Positions 1 through 7,745 of a stretch of 10,659 nt of DNA are shown piece by piece. The notes under the pieces are model-generated. The model was not told where the DNA came from. It did no database searches and was given only the letters and a program-made list of their open reading frames with translations. The position numbers and the translations under genes were made by a program. The DNA lies in the NCBI GenBank assembly GCA_002477505.1, contig DLQB01000021.1, positions 1 through 10,659 on the forward strand. The letters run 5' to 3'. The first letter of the stretch is position 1. Every line of letters begins with the position of its first letter. The stretch comes from Flavobacteriales bacterium UBA7443. GTDB lineage: Bacteria > Bacteroidota > Bacteroidia > Flavobacteriales_D > Sanyastnellaceae.

Positions 1-2
1 GC

Positions 3-1295
3 TCAGTTTCGCTTCATGCTCAGCTTGGCCCCAAGTACCTCGAGATCGTCAAAGAATTCAGGATAGCTCTTGGCGACGCATTCTGCATCCTGAATGGTGA
101 TTGGAGCACTGCCTCGAAGCCCCATAAGGGCTGCAGCCATGGCGATTCGGTGATCGCCGTGCGTTTGAATCACGATGTTTGCTTGGTAAGGTTGCTTGTT
201 TGGATGAACTGTCATGGTGTCGGTGGATTCATCGCATTCGATGGCCACGCCGAATTTGGCCCATTCGCTTTCCAGCACCGCTGAACGGTTCGATTCTTTG
301 TGAACGAGCCGGTGGACACCTTTGAGCCGGCTTGGTTTCTTTCCGAAAGAAGCGAGAGCGCACAAAACAGGGAATAAATCGGGTGTATCGGTCAGGTCCA
401 CTGAGAATGCACGCACCGGACGCTTGGCGACTTGGATGCCTGTTTCAGTGCCAGAAAGAGCCCCACCGGCAAACAACAATGCTCCCCGTATGGCTTCATC
501 TGCTTGTGTGTATTGGCTATTGAGCCCGTCGATTTCCAGGCTTTGTTCTGCGCACAACATGCCTGCTACCGCTAAGGCCGCAGCTCCTGACCAATCGCCG
601 TCGATGGCAGATTCTATGGGCTGGTATTGCTGACCGCCTGGGATGTTGAAGTGTGATAACGCTTCGTTAGATTCAATCGTGATGCCGAAGTCCTCCAATA
701 TTTCGAGCGTTAGGATCACATAGGGCTTGCTGACCAAGTTGCGCACCGTGATGGTCGAATCTTCTGCCGCGCAGGGGAGAGCCATGAGCAAGCCGGTCAG
801 AAATTGCGAGCTTGTTGCCCCATCCAATTCCACATGACCGCCTTTCAGGCTCTGTTTGATGACCAAAGGAAAGGTATCATTCGGCCCCTCGAGTCGCCCA
901 CCTAGGCTGTTAAACGCTTCGATAATTTCGGCCATGGGGCGGCCACGCAAACTCCCTTCGGCGATTATTTCGATGGCGTGTGAGGCCAATCCGGCGATAG
1001 GCGCGAACAACCTGGATCCGAGACCCGATTCCATGGGAGTCAACACGCCTTCCCTGGATTTCGGCTGGCCATTGACACCTGCGATGGCGACGTGGTTTTC
1101 TCCCAATTCCACTTCAGCTCCGAGTTGGGCGGCCATGAGCAAGGCCGCGGTGCAATCATCGGCCTCAGAGAGGTTATGCAGGGTGGAAGTGCCTTGGCCG
1201 AGCAGTGCGCCGGCGACCAATCTTTGCATCACCGACTTGGAAGCTGGAGCGTGCACGGTTCCGGCAAGTTGCGACGGCCATACAGTGATATTCAT
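3..1295 (-). CDS. aroA: 3-phosphoshikimate 1-carboxyvinyltransferase (EPSP synthase)
   Basis: This cytoplasmic enzyme joins phosphoenolpyruvate to shikimate-3-phosphate, the sixth step of the shikimate pathway to chorismate. With the start at 1295 it has 430 residues, normal for the family. Visible motifs are PASKSVMQR at 17-25 (substrate Lys20, Ser21, Arg25), the loop ESGLGSR at 89-95, SSQFLTGLLM at 162-171, TPDLFP at 304-309 (Asp306 matches the catalytic Asp), HKESNR at 332-337 (Lys333, Glu334), DHRIAMA at 381-387 and KSYPEFF at 409-415. The reading frame is open 16 codons further upstream, but I chose the ATG at 1295 because the family's conserved N-terminus begins right after it and because it overlaps the menG stop as ATGA (4 bp), implying translational coupling. 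It is the last gene of the five-gene minus-strand run visible here; its stop is at the window edge, so further operon genes may follow. Family assignment is firm. Confidence 0.96.
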   Translation of the reverse strand: MNITVWPSQLAGTVHAPASKSVMQRLVAGALLGQGTSTLHNLSEADDCTAALLMAAQLGAEVELGENHVAIAGVNGQPKSREGVLTPMESGLGSRLFAPIAGLASHAIEIIAEGSLRGRPMAEIIEAFNSLGGRLEGPNDTFPLVIKQSLKGGHVELDGATSSQFLTGLLMALPCAAEDSTITVRNLVSKPYVILTLEILEDFGITIESNEALSHFNIPGGQQYQPIESAIDGDWSGAAALAVAGMLCAEQSLEIDGLNSQYTQADEAIRGALLFAGGALSGTETGIQVAKRPVRAFSVDLTDTPDLFPVLCALASFGKKPSRLKGVHRLVHKESNRSAVLESEWAKFGVAIECDESTDTMTVHPNKQPYQANIVIQTHGDHRIAMAAALMGLRGSAPITIQDAECVAKSYPEFFDDLEVLGAKLSMKRN

Positions 1296-2050
1296 TTCAC
1301 GCCCGTATAAATGCTCGCGATTCCACCCGTGAGCGCGATGCATTTGCAGTCTCTGTAACCACAGGATTCCATGATTTTCAAAAATTCAGACCCTTCAGGG
1401 AAAGCCTGCACACTTTCCGGCAGGTAGGAGTAGGCGGCGGCGTCCTTTGAGACGAGTTTTCCGATCGTTGGCATGATGAATCGGAAGTAAAAGGCAAACA
1501 ATTGCTTCATGGGGAAGTGGCGTGGCTTGGAAAACTCGAGAACAATGCCGAGACCTCCGGGTTTGAGCGTGCGGTGCATTTCGGTCAGCCCTTTGGCGAG
1601 GTGTTCAAAGTTTCGCACCCCAAAAGCGACGGTATATGCGTCGAAGGTGTCCGTTTGGAACGGCAAGTTGGCACTGTCTCCCTCCATCAATTCAATTTTT
1701 TCAGTCCAACCGCGCTTTCGAATTTTCTGCCGGCCGACGTCAAGCATACCGGGCGAAATATCCACTCCTGTGATGTGTACGTTTGTCAATCCCATGCGAA
1801 CGGCTTCGATGGCTAAATCGGCAGTGCCGGTGGCCATGTCCATTATTTTTGCATTTCCATTGGGTTTGTGCGCGGACAAGTGCCTTTTCAGGATTCGAAT
1901 GGATTTTTTGCGCCACAAAACATCAATGCCGAAGGAGAAGAGATGATTGAGGAAGTCATAGCTGTGCGCAATGTTGTCAAACATGCGGGCAACTTGCTCC
2001 TTTTTCGATTCCTCGTCTGGAGCGGTGTAAGGCGTGATACGCGTTCCCAT
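1292..2050 (-). CDS. menG: Demethylmenaquinone methyltransferase (MenG/UbiE family)
   Basis: This SAM-dependent C-methyltransferase catalyses the last step of menaquinone synthesis (demethylmenaquinone to menaquinone); family members in ubiquinone producers also act on the benzoquinol intermediate. In a Bacteroidota setting menaquinone is the expected quinone. The protein has 252 residues, the usual length. It shows the UbiE N-terminal signature (MFDNIAHSYDFLNH at 23-36), SAM-binding motif I (IMDMATGTADLA, 69-80), the GVDISPGML acidic motif (95-103), GDSANLPF (124-131), the UbiE-specific FGVRNFEH (143-150) and LKPGG (162-166). The start is well fixed: the trkH stop codon TAA lies in the same frame exactly four codons upstream, leaving a 9-bp gap. 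There is no Shine-Dalgarno sequence, only an A-rich CGAAAA before the ATG. Its last base pairs overlap the aroA start by 4 bp. Confidence 0.95.
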   Translation of the reverse strand: MGTRITPYTAPDEESKKEQVARMFDNIAHSYDFLNHLFSFGIDVLWRKKSIRILKRHLSAHKPNGNAKIMDMATGTADLAIEAVRMGLTNVHITGVDISPGMLDVGRQKIRKRGWTEKIELMEGDSANLPFQTDTFDAYTVAFGVRNFEHLAKGLTEMHRTLKPGGLGIVLEFSKPRHFPMKQLFAFYFRFIMPTIGKLVSKDAAAYSYLPESVQAFPEGSEFLKIMESCGYRDCKCIALTGGIASIYTGVK

Positions 2051-2059
2051 TTTTCGTGC

Positions 2060-3886
2060 TTATCCGACCATCGTATGGCCTTCGGGGTATTTGATGTGCG
2101 TCTGTGTCAATTTTCCGCCAATGGCATAAGCAACAGTGAGCGTTCCAACGCGCCCCACAAACATGCTGACCATGACAATTACCTTGCCGTACGAGCTGAG
2201 CATGGGTGTGATTCCCGTGCTCAGGCCAACGGTGCCAAAGGCGCTGACTTCTTCAAAAATGAGGTCCAAAATGCTATGTCCCGGTGTATCCAAAATGTCA
2301 GCTTCAGTAATGGTTAACAGGAAAATGGCAACGGTGTTTCCGACTAAGAAGAAAAGCAGCACGCTGTAGGCTCTGGAGCGCAAAACATCTGGTATGGTTC
2401 GCTTGAAAAGCTGCACGTGATCCAAGCTTCGAACCGTTCGCCATACATCCGCTAAAACAATGGAAAGCGTGGACGTTTTGATTCCTCCTCCAGTTGAACT
2501 TGAAGATGAACCGATAAACATTAATATAATGAGCAAGAATAACATAGGTACTCCTACTTGTCCGATATCAACGGTATTGAAGCCGCTTGTTCTGGTGGCA
2601 CTTTGAAATACAGACGTGGTCAATTGTCCGAAGGGACTCATGCCTGCGAGGGTGCCATCTTGCTCGAGCAACCAATAGCTGATCGTTCCAATTCCAACCA
2701 AGCCAAGGGAAAAGTACAAGGCAATTTTGGTGGCGAATGAGATGTGTTTCCACGGTTGTTCCATTCGCTCCCGCAAGCGATCAAAACCGAACAAGTCGAA
2801 AATAGCTACCATTCCCAATGCACCGAAGAATACCAAGGCTGTTACAATCCAATGAATACCATAATTGCTTCCAACGGCAGGGTTTGCCAATCCATCTGTG
2901 AAAAGTGAGATGCCGGCGTTGTTGAATGCGGAAACCGCATGGAACACCGAATAAAACCATGTTCGGCCGTTGCTCAACCCGGGCAGGCTATCGCCCCACG
3001 AGAGATACATGGCCAAGGCTCCTGTGGCTTCAATTCCAATGCACCAGAGTAGAACACGTCCCAGCAGTCCACTGCTTGCGTTGAAGTTGTCCCGATTTAC
3101 AAAGTCTTCGATGACTTCATGTTGCCTGACGCCAACTCCAAATTTCGAGGCCAGCACTAAGAAGGAACCGAATGCGATCAAATTCAATCCCCCAAGCTGA
3201 ATCAAAAGCAGGAGAACAACCTGCCCTTTGTAACTGAAGAAAGTCACGGTATCGACAAGCATGAGGCCTGTCACACAGGTCGCGCTGGTCGAAGTGAAAA
3301 TCGCATCCAGGAAATGCATGCTGCCGGGAGCTGTCGTCATTTCGGGCAGCATTAGCAGCACTGTGCCTGTCGTAATGATTCCCAGAAAACTTATGATAAA
3401 GATGATGGCAGGATTCAAGCGTACACGGGGCAACATCGATCCTTCTCGGATCAATTCGGCGACGACAACGGTAAAGAAATAGCCTTGGATGAATAGCGTG
3501 CTGAAGTCCGAAATCGATTCAAATCCAATGGAGGTTGAAAGGCGACTGATGAACAATTCACCGGTCAATAAATCACTGGCACCCTCGATGACCAGCACGG
3601 ACATGACGGCTGCTTCGAACCACGTCTTTCGAATGTATCGAATCGGGTGATAATCGTAAAGAATGCGCGTGATGTACTGCAGGACATAGAAGGCGAACGT
3701 GCCTTTTACAAACCCCAAAAGCTGCGTTGCGGTATGGCTTTCATTGGGGTAGCCATAATAGATGGCCAAGACGAATAGGGCTGCGGTAGAAACCATCAAG
3801 TTGAACAGCTTCAATGCTTTCAGCACGCGCTCTTTCGAGCCGTACAAGAATACATTGATGCGCTCCCTGATTTCTTGAAGTTTCAT
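2060..3886 (-). CDS. trkH: TrkH/KtrB-family potassium uptake protein with N-terminal membrane extension
   Basis: This is the K+-translocating inner-membrane subunit of a Trk/Ktr uptake system. At 608 residues it is longer than a typical KtrB (about 450) or TrkH (about 480). The four pore-loop repeats can be read: TCVTGL at 203-208, FNNAG at 321-325, TRTSGF at 431-436 and FGTVGLSTG at 550-558, each with the selectivity-filter glycine. The gate-region signature, a run of serines followed by TGGGIKTST at 465-473, is also present. The CVTGL...VDT form of the first pore looks more like KtrB than enterobacterial TrkH. The canonical M1 helix begins only near residue 158 (LNPAIIF), so the first 155 residues, with about four hydrophobic segments, are an extension. 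No TrkA/KtrA regulatory subunit is in the window. The start ATG overlaps the kinase stop by 4 bp. Ion specificity for K+ (possibly with Na+) is inferred from the family. Confidence 0.93.
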   Translation of the reverse strand: MKLQEIRERINVFLYGSKERVLKALKLFNLMVSTAALFVLAIYYGYPNESHTATQLLGFVKGTFAFYVLQYITRILYDYHPIRYIRKTWFEAAVMSVLVIEGASDLLTGELFISRLSTSIGFESISDFSTLFIQGYFFTVVVAELIREGSMLPRVRLNPAIIFIISFLGIITTGTVLLMLPEMTTAPGSMHFLDAIFTSTSATCVTGLMLVDTVTFFSYKGQVVLLLLIQLGGLNLIAFGSFLVLASKFGVGVRQHEVIEDFVNRDNFNASSGLLGRVLLWCIGIEATGALAMYLSWGDSLPGLSNGRTWFYSVFHAVSAFNNAGISLFTDGLANPAVGSNYGIHWIVTALVFFGALGMVAIFDLFGFDRLRERMEQPWKHISFATKIALYFSLGLVGIGTISYWLLEQDGTLAGMSPFGQLTTSVFQSATRTSGFNTVDIGQVGVPMLFLLIILMFIGSSSSSTGGGIKTSTLSIVLADVWRTVRSLDHVQLFKRTIPDVLRSRAYSVLLFFLVGNTVAIFLLTITEADILDTPGHSILDLIFEEVSAFGTVGLSTGITPMLSSYGKVIVMVSMFVGRVGTLTVAYAIGGKLTQTHIKYPEGHTMVG

Positions 3887-4905
3887 CTTGATAGGGGAGC
3901 AGGCGCAATGGATTCACGATGCTGAACCCATTCCGCTTTGAGGCGTTCAAGTTCTACCGGAACAACCCCCACCTTTTCACAGACCAATCCACCAGCAAGG
4001 TTGGAGAGGGCTGCGATGTCCATAATGGGAACCTCCAATGCGAGCAGAAAAGAGGCGACAGCAATGACGGCATCACCGGCACCACTCACATCCATGATTT
4101 CGCGCTCAAATGCAGCAATCCGGCAATAGGCCTGCTGTGCTTCTGGCCCGTATACGCAGATACCTCGCTCACTCAATGTCACCATAGAAAACATCGGAGA
4201 CAGCAGTTCATGCATGCGTTTTACTCCTCGTTCGATGCTTTGGTCACTAGTTTTTTCGATGGCCATTGCCATGCCTTCGCCCAATTCCTTGAGGTTTGGC
4301 TTGAACAAGGTCACTCCGCGGTAACTGGAGAAATGAGCGAATTTTGGATCCACGGTTGTTTTGATGCCACGGCTGCTGGCTGCAGCAATCAGCGATTTGA
4401 TGACCCGGTCGGTCAGCACGCCTTTGTCGTAATCTTCAAAGATGACCACATGGGGTCGTACGGAATCGAGCAATGCGCTGCATTCCTTAATCAGTTGGTT
4501 TTCGAGTGCTTCAGCGATGTCCGAAGTGACTTCCTCATCTACTCGTACCAATTGTTGTCCGTTGCTAATGACTCTGGTTTTTACGGTCGTCGGACGCGTG
4601 TCGCTGCGCAGCACAGCTGAAGAGCCAACGCGCATTCCGTTCAAAAGCGAGGCGATCGTGTCACCGGCAGCATCACTGCCAATAACGGTTCCGAGGTGCA
4701 CTTTGGCGCCAACGGCGAGCAAGTTTTTCACTACGTTGGCGGCGCCGCCGAGTCGGGACTCCTTGGCTTGCACATCGACGACAGGAACGGGAGCTTCGGG
4801 CGAAATGCGATTGACATGCCCCACCATGTATGCATCCAACATAACATCACCAATCACAAGGGCGGTGACATCTTGACCGGATTCAAGGGCACTGAGGGCA
4901 TCCAT
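3883..4905 (-). CDS. rfaE1: D-glycero-beta-D-manno-heptose-7-phosphate kinase (PfkB/ribokinase family)
   Basis: This enzyme is predicted to phosphorylate heptose-7-phosphate at C1 for ADP-heptose, the precursor of the LPS inner core. It is a stand-alone kinase of 340 residues, equivalent to the N-terminal domain of enterobacterial HldE; the nucleotidyltransferase domain is absent and must be encoded elsewhere. Motifs: IGDVMLDAY at 18-26, RISPEAPVPVV at 33-43, RLGGAANV at 51-58, RPTTVKTRVISNGQQLVR at 104-121, DYDKG at 158-162, VDPK at 185-188, FKPNLKEL at 201-208, and the ribokinase-family DVSGAGD at 272-278 with the likely catalytic base Asp278. The frame could open at a TTG at 4932 that overlaps the aminotransferase stop, but I prefer the ATG at 4905, where the protein aligns with the short N-terminus usual for these kinases. 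Heptose rather than another sugar as substrate is inferred from the combined motifs and is fairly secure. Confidence 0.9.
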   Translation of the reverse strand: MDALSALESGQDVTALVIGDVMLDAYMVGHVNRISPEAPVPVVDVQAKESRLGGAANVVKNLLAVGAKVHLGTVIGSDAAGDTIASLLNGMRVGSSAVLRSDTRPTTVKTRVISNGQQLVRVDEEVTSDIAEALENQLIKECSALLDSVRPHVVIFEDYDKGVLTDRVIKSLIAAASSRGIKTTVDPKFAHFSSYRGVTLFKPNLKELGEGMAMAIEKTSDQSIERGVKRMHELLSPMFSMVTLSERGICVYGPEAQQAYCRIAAFEREIMDVSGAGDAVIAVASFLLALEVPIMDIAALSNLAGGLVCEKVGVVPVELERLKAEWVQHRESIAPAPLSR

Positions 4906-4928
4906 GTTACGAAGGTAGGGCGCGCGAA

Positions 4929-6125
4929 TCAATCAAGCGCTTCAACTGCTTTTGAAATTCGACGAATCGCTTCTTGCAGTTGCGTTTCAGATGCAGCGTA
5001 AGACAGTCGAATGCATTCCGGCGTGCCAAAGGCACCGCCGCCGACAGTGGCAACGTGTGCTTCCTCCAACAAATACATTGCGAAATCTTCCGCATTGTTG
5101 ATATGGCGTTGACCAACAGACTTTCCGTACAATTCACTTACATCGGGAAACAGGTAAAACGCCCCCATGGGCTTGTTGACCTTCATGCCTGGAATCGCGC
5201 TGAGCCCTGCAATCATGATGTCTCTACGCTTGAGAAAAGCGCTCTTCATTTCGTCTGCAATGGAAGGGTCAGCGGATACGGCTGCTCCTGCAGCGACTTG
5301 GGCAATGCTGCAAGGGGCTGAAGTAACCTGGCCCTGCACCTTCGAACAGGCCTTGGCAATCCAGGTGGGAGCGCCGATATAACCCAATCGCCATCCCGTC
5401 ATGGCAAAACCTTTGGATACCCCATTCACGGTGATTACACGATCCTTCAGCGCTGGGATTGTTCCGATTGAGGCGTGCTTTCCGGTAAAATTAATCAGCT
5501 CATAGATTTCATCGCTAATGATGTAAACCTGCGGATGACGCTGCAATACTTCGGCAAGTGCATCAATTTCGGATTGGGTATACACCGATCCCGATGGGTT
5601 GCACGGCGATGAATAGATCAACAAGCGGGTTTTGTCCGTAATGGCCGCTTCCAATGCTTCGGGCTGAATTTTAAAATCATGTTCTATGGAAGTGGCCAAC
5701 ACCTTGGAAGTGCCACCCGCCAAAGCGACCATGTCCGCATAGCTCACCCAGTATGGAGCCGGTAAAATCACCTCTTCGCCGGGATCGACAAGCGAAAGCA
5801 CGACATTGGTGATGCTTTGCTTCGCCCCGTTGGAGACGACGATTTGATCCGGTGCATAATCGAGTCCATTGTCTCGTTTGAACTTCTGGCTGATCGCTTC
5901 ACGGACAGCCAAAATCCCCGGTACGGGCGTGTAATGCGTGATGTTTTCTTCGATGGCTTTGATTCCTGCGGCCTTGAGTACTTCGGGAGTATCAAAATCG
6001 GGCTCTCCAAGCGAAAGCGAAATTACGTCGACACCCGATTTCTTCAGTTCAGTTGCTTTCCTCGCCATGGCAATGGTGGCGGACTCCGAGAGTCGATTGA
6101 GCAGTTGGGAGGTACGTTGCGTCAT
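4929..6125 (-). CDS. aspC: PLP-dependent class I/II aminotransferase, aspartate aminotransferase type
   Basis: This cytoplasmic pyridoxal-phosphate aminotransferase of fold type I most likely interconverts aspartate and oxaloacetate with 2-oxoglutarate and glutamate. It has 398 residues, a full-length protein. Visible landmarks are SLGEPDFDTP at 38-47, SNGAKQSI at 98-105 (cofactor phosphate binding), SPCNPSG at 173-179 (Asn176), SDEIYE at 204-209 (Asp205 contacts the pyridine nitrogen), SKGFAMTGWRLGY at 237-249 with the Schiff-base Lys238, and CIRLSYA at 371-377 with Arg373 for the substrate carboxylate. The pattern fits the bacterial subgroup Ib that includes Thermus-type aspartate aminotransferase, some members of which also accept prephenate, so exact specificity is open. 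An in-frame TGA four codons upstream fixes the start. It is the first gene of the minus-strand run and has its own promoter candidate; the next gene follows after 23 bp. Confidence 0.92.
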   Translation of the reverse strand: MTQRTSQLLNRLSESATIAMARKATELKKSGVDVISLSLGEPDFDTPEVLKAAGIKAIEENITHYTPVPGILAVREAISQKFKRDNGLDYAPDQIVVSNGAKQSITNVVLSLVDPGEEVILPAPYWVSYADMVALAGGTSKVLATSIEHDFKIQPEALEAAITDKTRLLIYSSPCNPSGSVYTQSEIDALAEVLQRHPQVYIISDEIYELINFTGKHASIGTIPALKDRVITVNGVSKGFAMTGWRLGYIGAPTWIAKACSKVQGQVTSAPCSIAQVAAGAAVSADPSIADEMKSAFLKRRDIMIAGLSAIPGMKVNKPMGAFYLFPDVSELYGKSVGQRHINNAEDFAMYLLEEAHVATVGGGAFGTPECIRLSYAASETQLQEAIRRISKAVEALD

Positions 6126-6134
6126 GGCAAGCGG

Positions 6135-6166
6135 TCAGTTCATTTTTTGTTATGCTTCAACGAAGC
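6135..6166 (-). promoter_or_regulatory. Leader of the aspC operon: small hairpin and two-codon upstream ORF
   Basis: Between the promoter candidate and the aminotransferase start there is a perfect inverted repeat GCTTC-GTT-GAAGC (6166 to 6154, 5-bp stem, 3-nt loop). It is followed by an A-rich stretch and a minimal reading frame ATG AAC TGA (6143 to 6135). The hairpin is not followed by a T run, so it does not look like an intrinsic terminator for the upstream symporter gene. Whether either element has a role is unknown; both are short enough to arise by chance. Confidence 0.2.
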
Positions 6167-6168
6167 CG

Positions 6169-6197
6169 CAAATTTAAGTTTTGTGGCAATGCGAAAA
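6169..6197 (-). promoter_or_regulatory. Bacteroidota-type sigma-A promoter for the aspC-to-aroA operon
   Basis: Reading the minus strand, TAAATTTG (6176 to 6169) is an exact match to the Bacteroidota -7 consensus TAnnTTTG. A TTT within TTTTC, 17 nt upstream, stands in for the usual -33 TTG/TTTG. It lies in the only sizeable gap (82 bp) before the five-gene run. A transcript starting about 5 nt after the octamer would have a leader of roughly 40 nt. This is a motif match only. Confidence 0.5.
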
Positions 6198-6207
6198 GTC
6201 GGAGAAC

Positions 6208-7710
6208 TCATTTTTTGCCAGAGGCGAGGGCCACAGCCCCAAGTCCAAGAAAGGTAATCAAACCATTCACAGGCAGCAGGGCGAAGCCAAAACTGAAGCC
6301 ATGGACAGTCTTCAAGTACGATTCAAGGACATAGCAGATCACGGGAGCTACAATGGCCACGATGGGGATGAATGGGTCCGCGGGACGAAGCGATGTTGCG
6401 AGACCAAACGCGAAAAGGCCTAGGATTGGACCGTATGTGTAATTGGCTGCGGTGAAAATAGCAGCTACCACGCTGGTGTCATTCGCGGAGCTAAAGGCCA
6501 TGATCACAGCAAAAAGCACAATGGTCATCCCAAGGTGTACCTGTTTTCTGCGTTTCGTGGCTTGCGTTGCCTCCATTTGCTCGGTCCCAATCAAATCCAC
6601 ACACACAGAGGTGGTCAGCGCGGTCAGTGCGCTGTCAGCTGAGCTAAAGGCAGAGGCAAGAAGGCCGATCAAGAATACCATCCCCAGTCCGATGCCAAGC
6701 CCGCCATCCAAGGCAACTGTAGGATATAGGCTGTCGGCTCGGTCGATGGAAATCCCTTTCATCGCAATCCAACTGTACAGTAGCGCACCAAGGACCAAGA
6801 ACAAAACATTGACCAAGACCAAAACCACGGAAAAACTGCCCATGTTCCACCGCGCCTCTTTGAGGTTCCGACATGCCAGGTTTTTCTGCATCATATCTTG
6901 ATCCATCCCGGTCATGGCAGTGGCAACAAATGCACCCGCCAAAAGATGCTTCACCAGGTGATTGGATGCCTTCCAATCTTCCCAAACCACCCATTGATTC
7001 CAGCGCGTCGCAGCAATTTGTTGTGGAACTTCTGACCAGGTCCAACCCAATGCGTTGACAATGGCGTGGCCGGAGTAGATCACCGCAATGAGCATAGCCG
7101 CAGTTTGAAGGGTGTCCGTCCATACGATGGTGCCCAATCCCCCTTCTCGGGTGTAGCTCCAAATCACGGATAAAATGATCGCTACGGCCGCAGCATATCC
7201 CACAGGCACTTCCCATCCGCCAAACGCGGCCCATGCAACATCCCATCCCAAGGGCTGAAGAACAAATAAATCCAGCACGAGGGCGATGAGAAACAAGCGA
7301 AACGACGCCCCAATGGTGCGGGAAAGAATGAAAAACGCAGCGCCTGTTTTGTAGGCGCGGCTGCCAAAGCGTGATTCGAAGTAGCCGTAAATACTCGTGA
7401 GCCCCATGCGATAATACAGTGGCATGAGAACGGCCATGATAAAGCCATAGCCGATCAAATAGCCGAATACCATTTGCATGTACGTAAACCCTTGACTTTC
7501 GACCCAGCCCGGAACGCTAATGAAGGTCACACCGCTCAAGGAAGCGCCGAGCATGCCGAATGCCACGGCGTACCACGGTGCTGATTTATTCGCCGCAAAA
7601 AAATGGGCGCCTCCATCGTTTGGATTGCTTTTGCGATTCGTCCAGCGAGCAATGCTGAGCAAAATGAGTACATAGACCAAAAAAACACCAATGACCATCT
7701 GCGGATTCAT
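6208..7710 (-). CDS. Sodium/solute symporter (SSS family)
   Basis: This inner-membrane secondary transporter uses the sodium gradient to import a solute; the substrate cannot be read from the sequence. With the start at 7710 it has 500 residues and about 13 hydrophobic segments, normal for the family. Signature stretches are GASLSGVTFISVPG at 55-68 (broken helix TM1 region, sodium site side), RTIGASFRLFLIA at 131-143, MTGMDQDMMQKNLACRN at 266-282, and SSADSALTALTTSVCVDL at 356-373, whose Ser356/Ser357 match the sodium-coordinating serines known from vSGLT. The frame also allows an ATG at 7731, but the shorter start is preferred because the first transmembrane helix follows directly, as in related Bacteroidota proteins. 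It is divergent from recR with only 35 bp between starts. It is separated by an 82-bp promoter-bearing gap from the aminotransferase operon, so probably a single-gene unit, although read-through is possible. Confidence 0.92.
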   Translation of the reverse strand: MNPQMVIGVFLVYVLILLSIARWTNRKSNPNDGGAHFFAANKSAPWYAVAFGMLGASLSGVTFISVPGWVESQGFTYMQMVFGYLIGYGFIMAVLMPLYYRMGLTSIYGYFESRFGSRAYKTGAAFFILSRTIGASFRLFLIALVLDLFVLQPLGWDVAWAAFGGWEVPVGYAAAVAIILSVIWSYTREGGLGTIVWTDTLQTAAMLIAVIYSGHAIVNALGWTWSEVPQQIAATRWNQWVVWEDWKASNHLVKHLLAGAFVATAMTGMDQDMMQKNLACRNLKEARWNMGSFSVVLVLVNVLFLVLGALLYSWIAMKGISIDRADSLYPTVALDGGLGIGLGMVFLIGLLASAFSSADSALTALTTSVCVDLIGTEQMEATQATKRRKQVHLGMTIVLFAVIMAFSSANDTSVVAAIFTAANYTYGPILGLFAFGLATSLRPADPFIPIVAIVAPVICYVLESYLKTVHGFSFGFALLPVNGLITFLGLGAVALASGKK

Positions 7711-7733
7711 GTGCCAAAGATGGGACAACATCG

Positions 7734-7741
7734 TAAATTCG
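7734..7741 (+). promoter_or_regulatory. Possible -7 element for recR
   Basis: TAAATTCG matches the Bacteroidota -7 consensus TAnnTTTG at all defined positions but one, and ends 4 nt before the recR ATG. I see no TTG at the expected -33 spacing. If used, the transcript would start at or next to the start codon. The TAA of the octamer is also an in-frame stop upstream of recR. Confidence 0.25.
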
Positions 7742-7745
7742 CCAC

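Noticed and set aside
856..1332. A 158-codon open frame on the plus strand opposite aroA.
   Set aside because: It lies antisense to a strongly conserved gene, its product has no recognisable motif, and its composition is what the complement of aroA would give.
2048..2062. In-frame stop codons exactly four codons upstream of the starts of menG, aspC, recR and the glycosyltransferase gene.
   Set aside because: Striking at first, but the stops arise from different sequences (a preceding gene's stop, a leader mini-ORF, promoter octamers) and four cases are too few to claim a rule.
3919..4620. A 233-codon open frame on the plus strand opposite the heptose kinase gene.
   Set aside because: Its length is notable, but it is fully antisense to a well-supported gene, shows no family signature, and contains low-complexity residues typical of a shadow frame.
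4906..4932. Nine-codon N-terminal extension of the heptose kinase from a TTG codon overlapping the aminotransferase stop.
   Set aside because: The overlap pattern is attractive for coupling, but the ATG at 4905 gives the N-terminus expected for the family and needs no rare start codon.
6154..6166. Intrinsic terminator for the symporter gene.
   Set aside because: The stem is only 5 bp and is not followed by a T run on the minus strand; it also sits downstream of the promoter candidate.
6141..6217. Repeat of TCATTTTTTG near the end of the symporter gene and in the aspC leader.
   Set aside because: It is a 10-base T-rich match; one copy is simply the stop-codon region, so chance is the simplest explanation.
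6644..7246. A 200-codon minus-strand frame overlapping the symporter gene in another frame.
   Set aside because: It is an alternative-frame reading of a clear transporter gene and is rich in Cys, Gly and His with no domain; not a gene.
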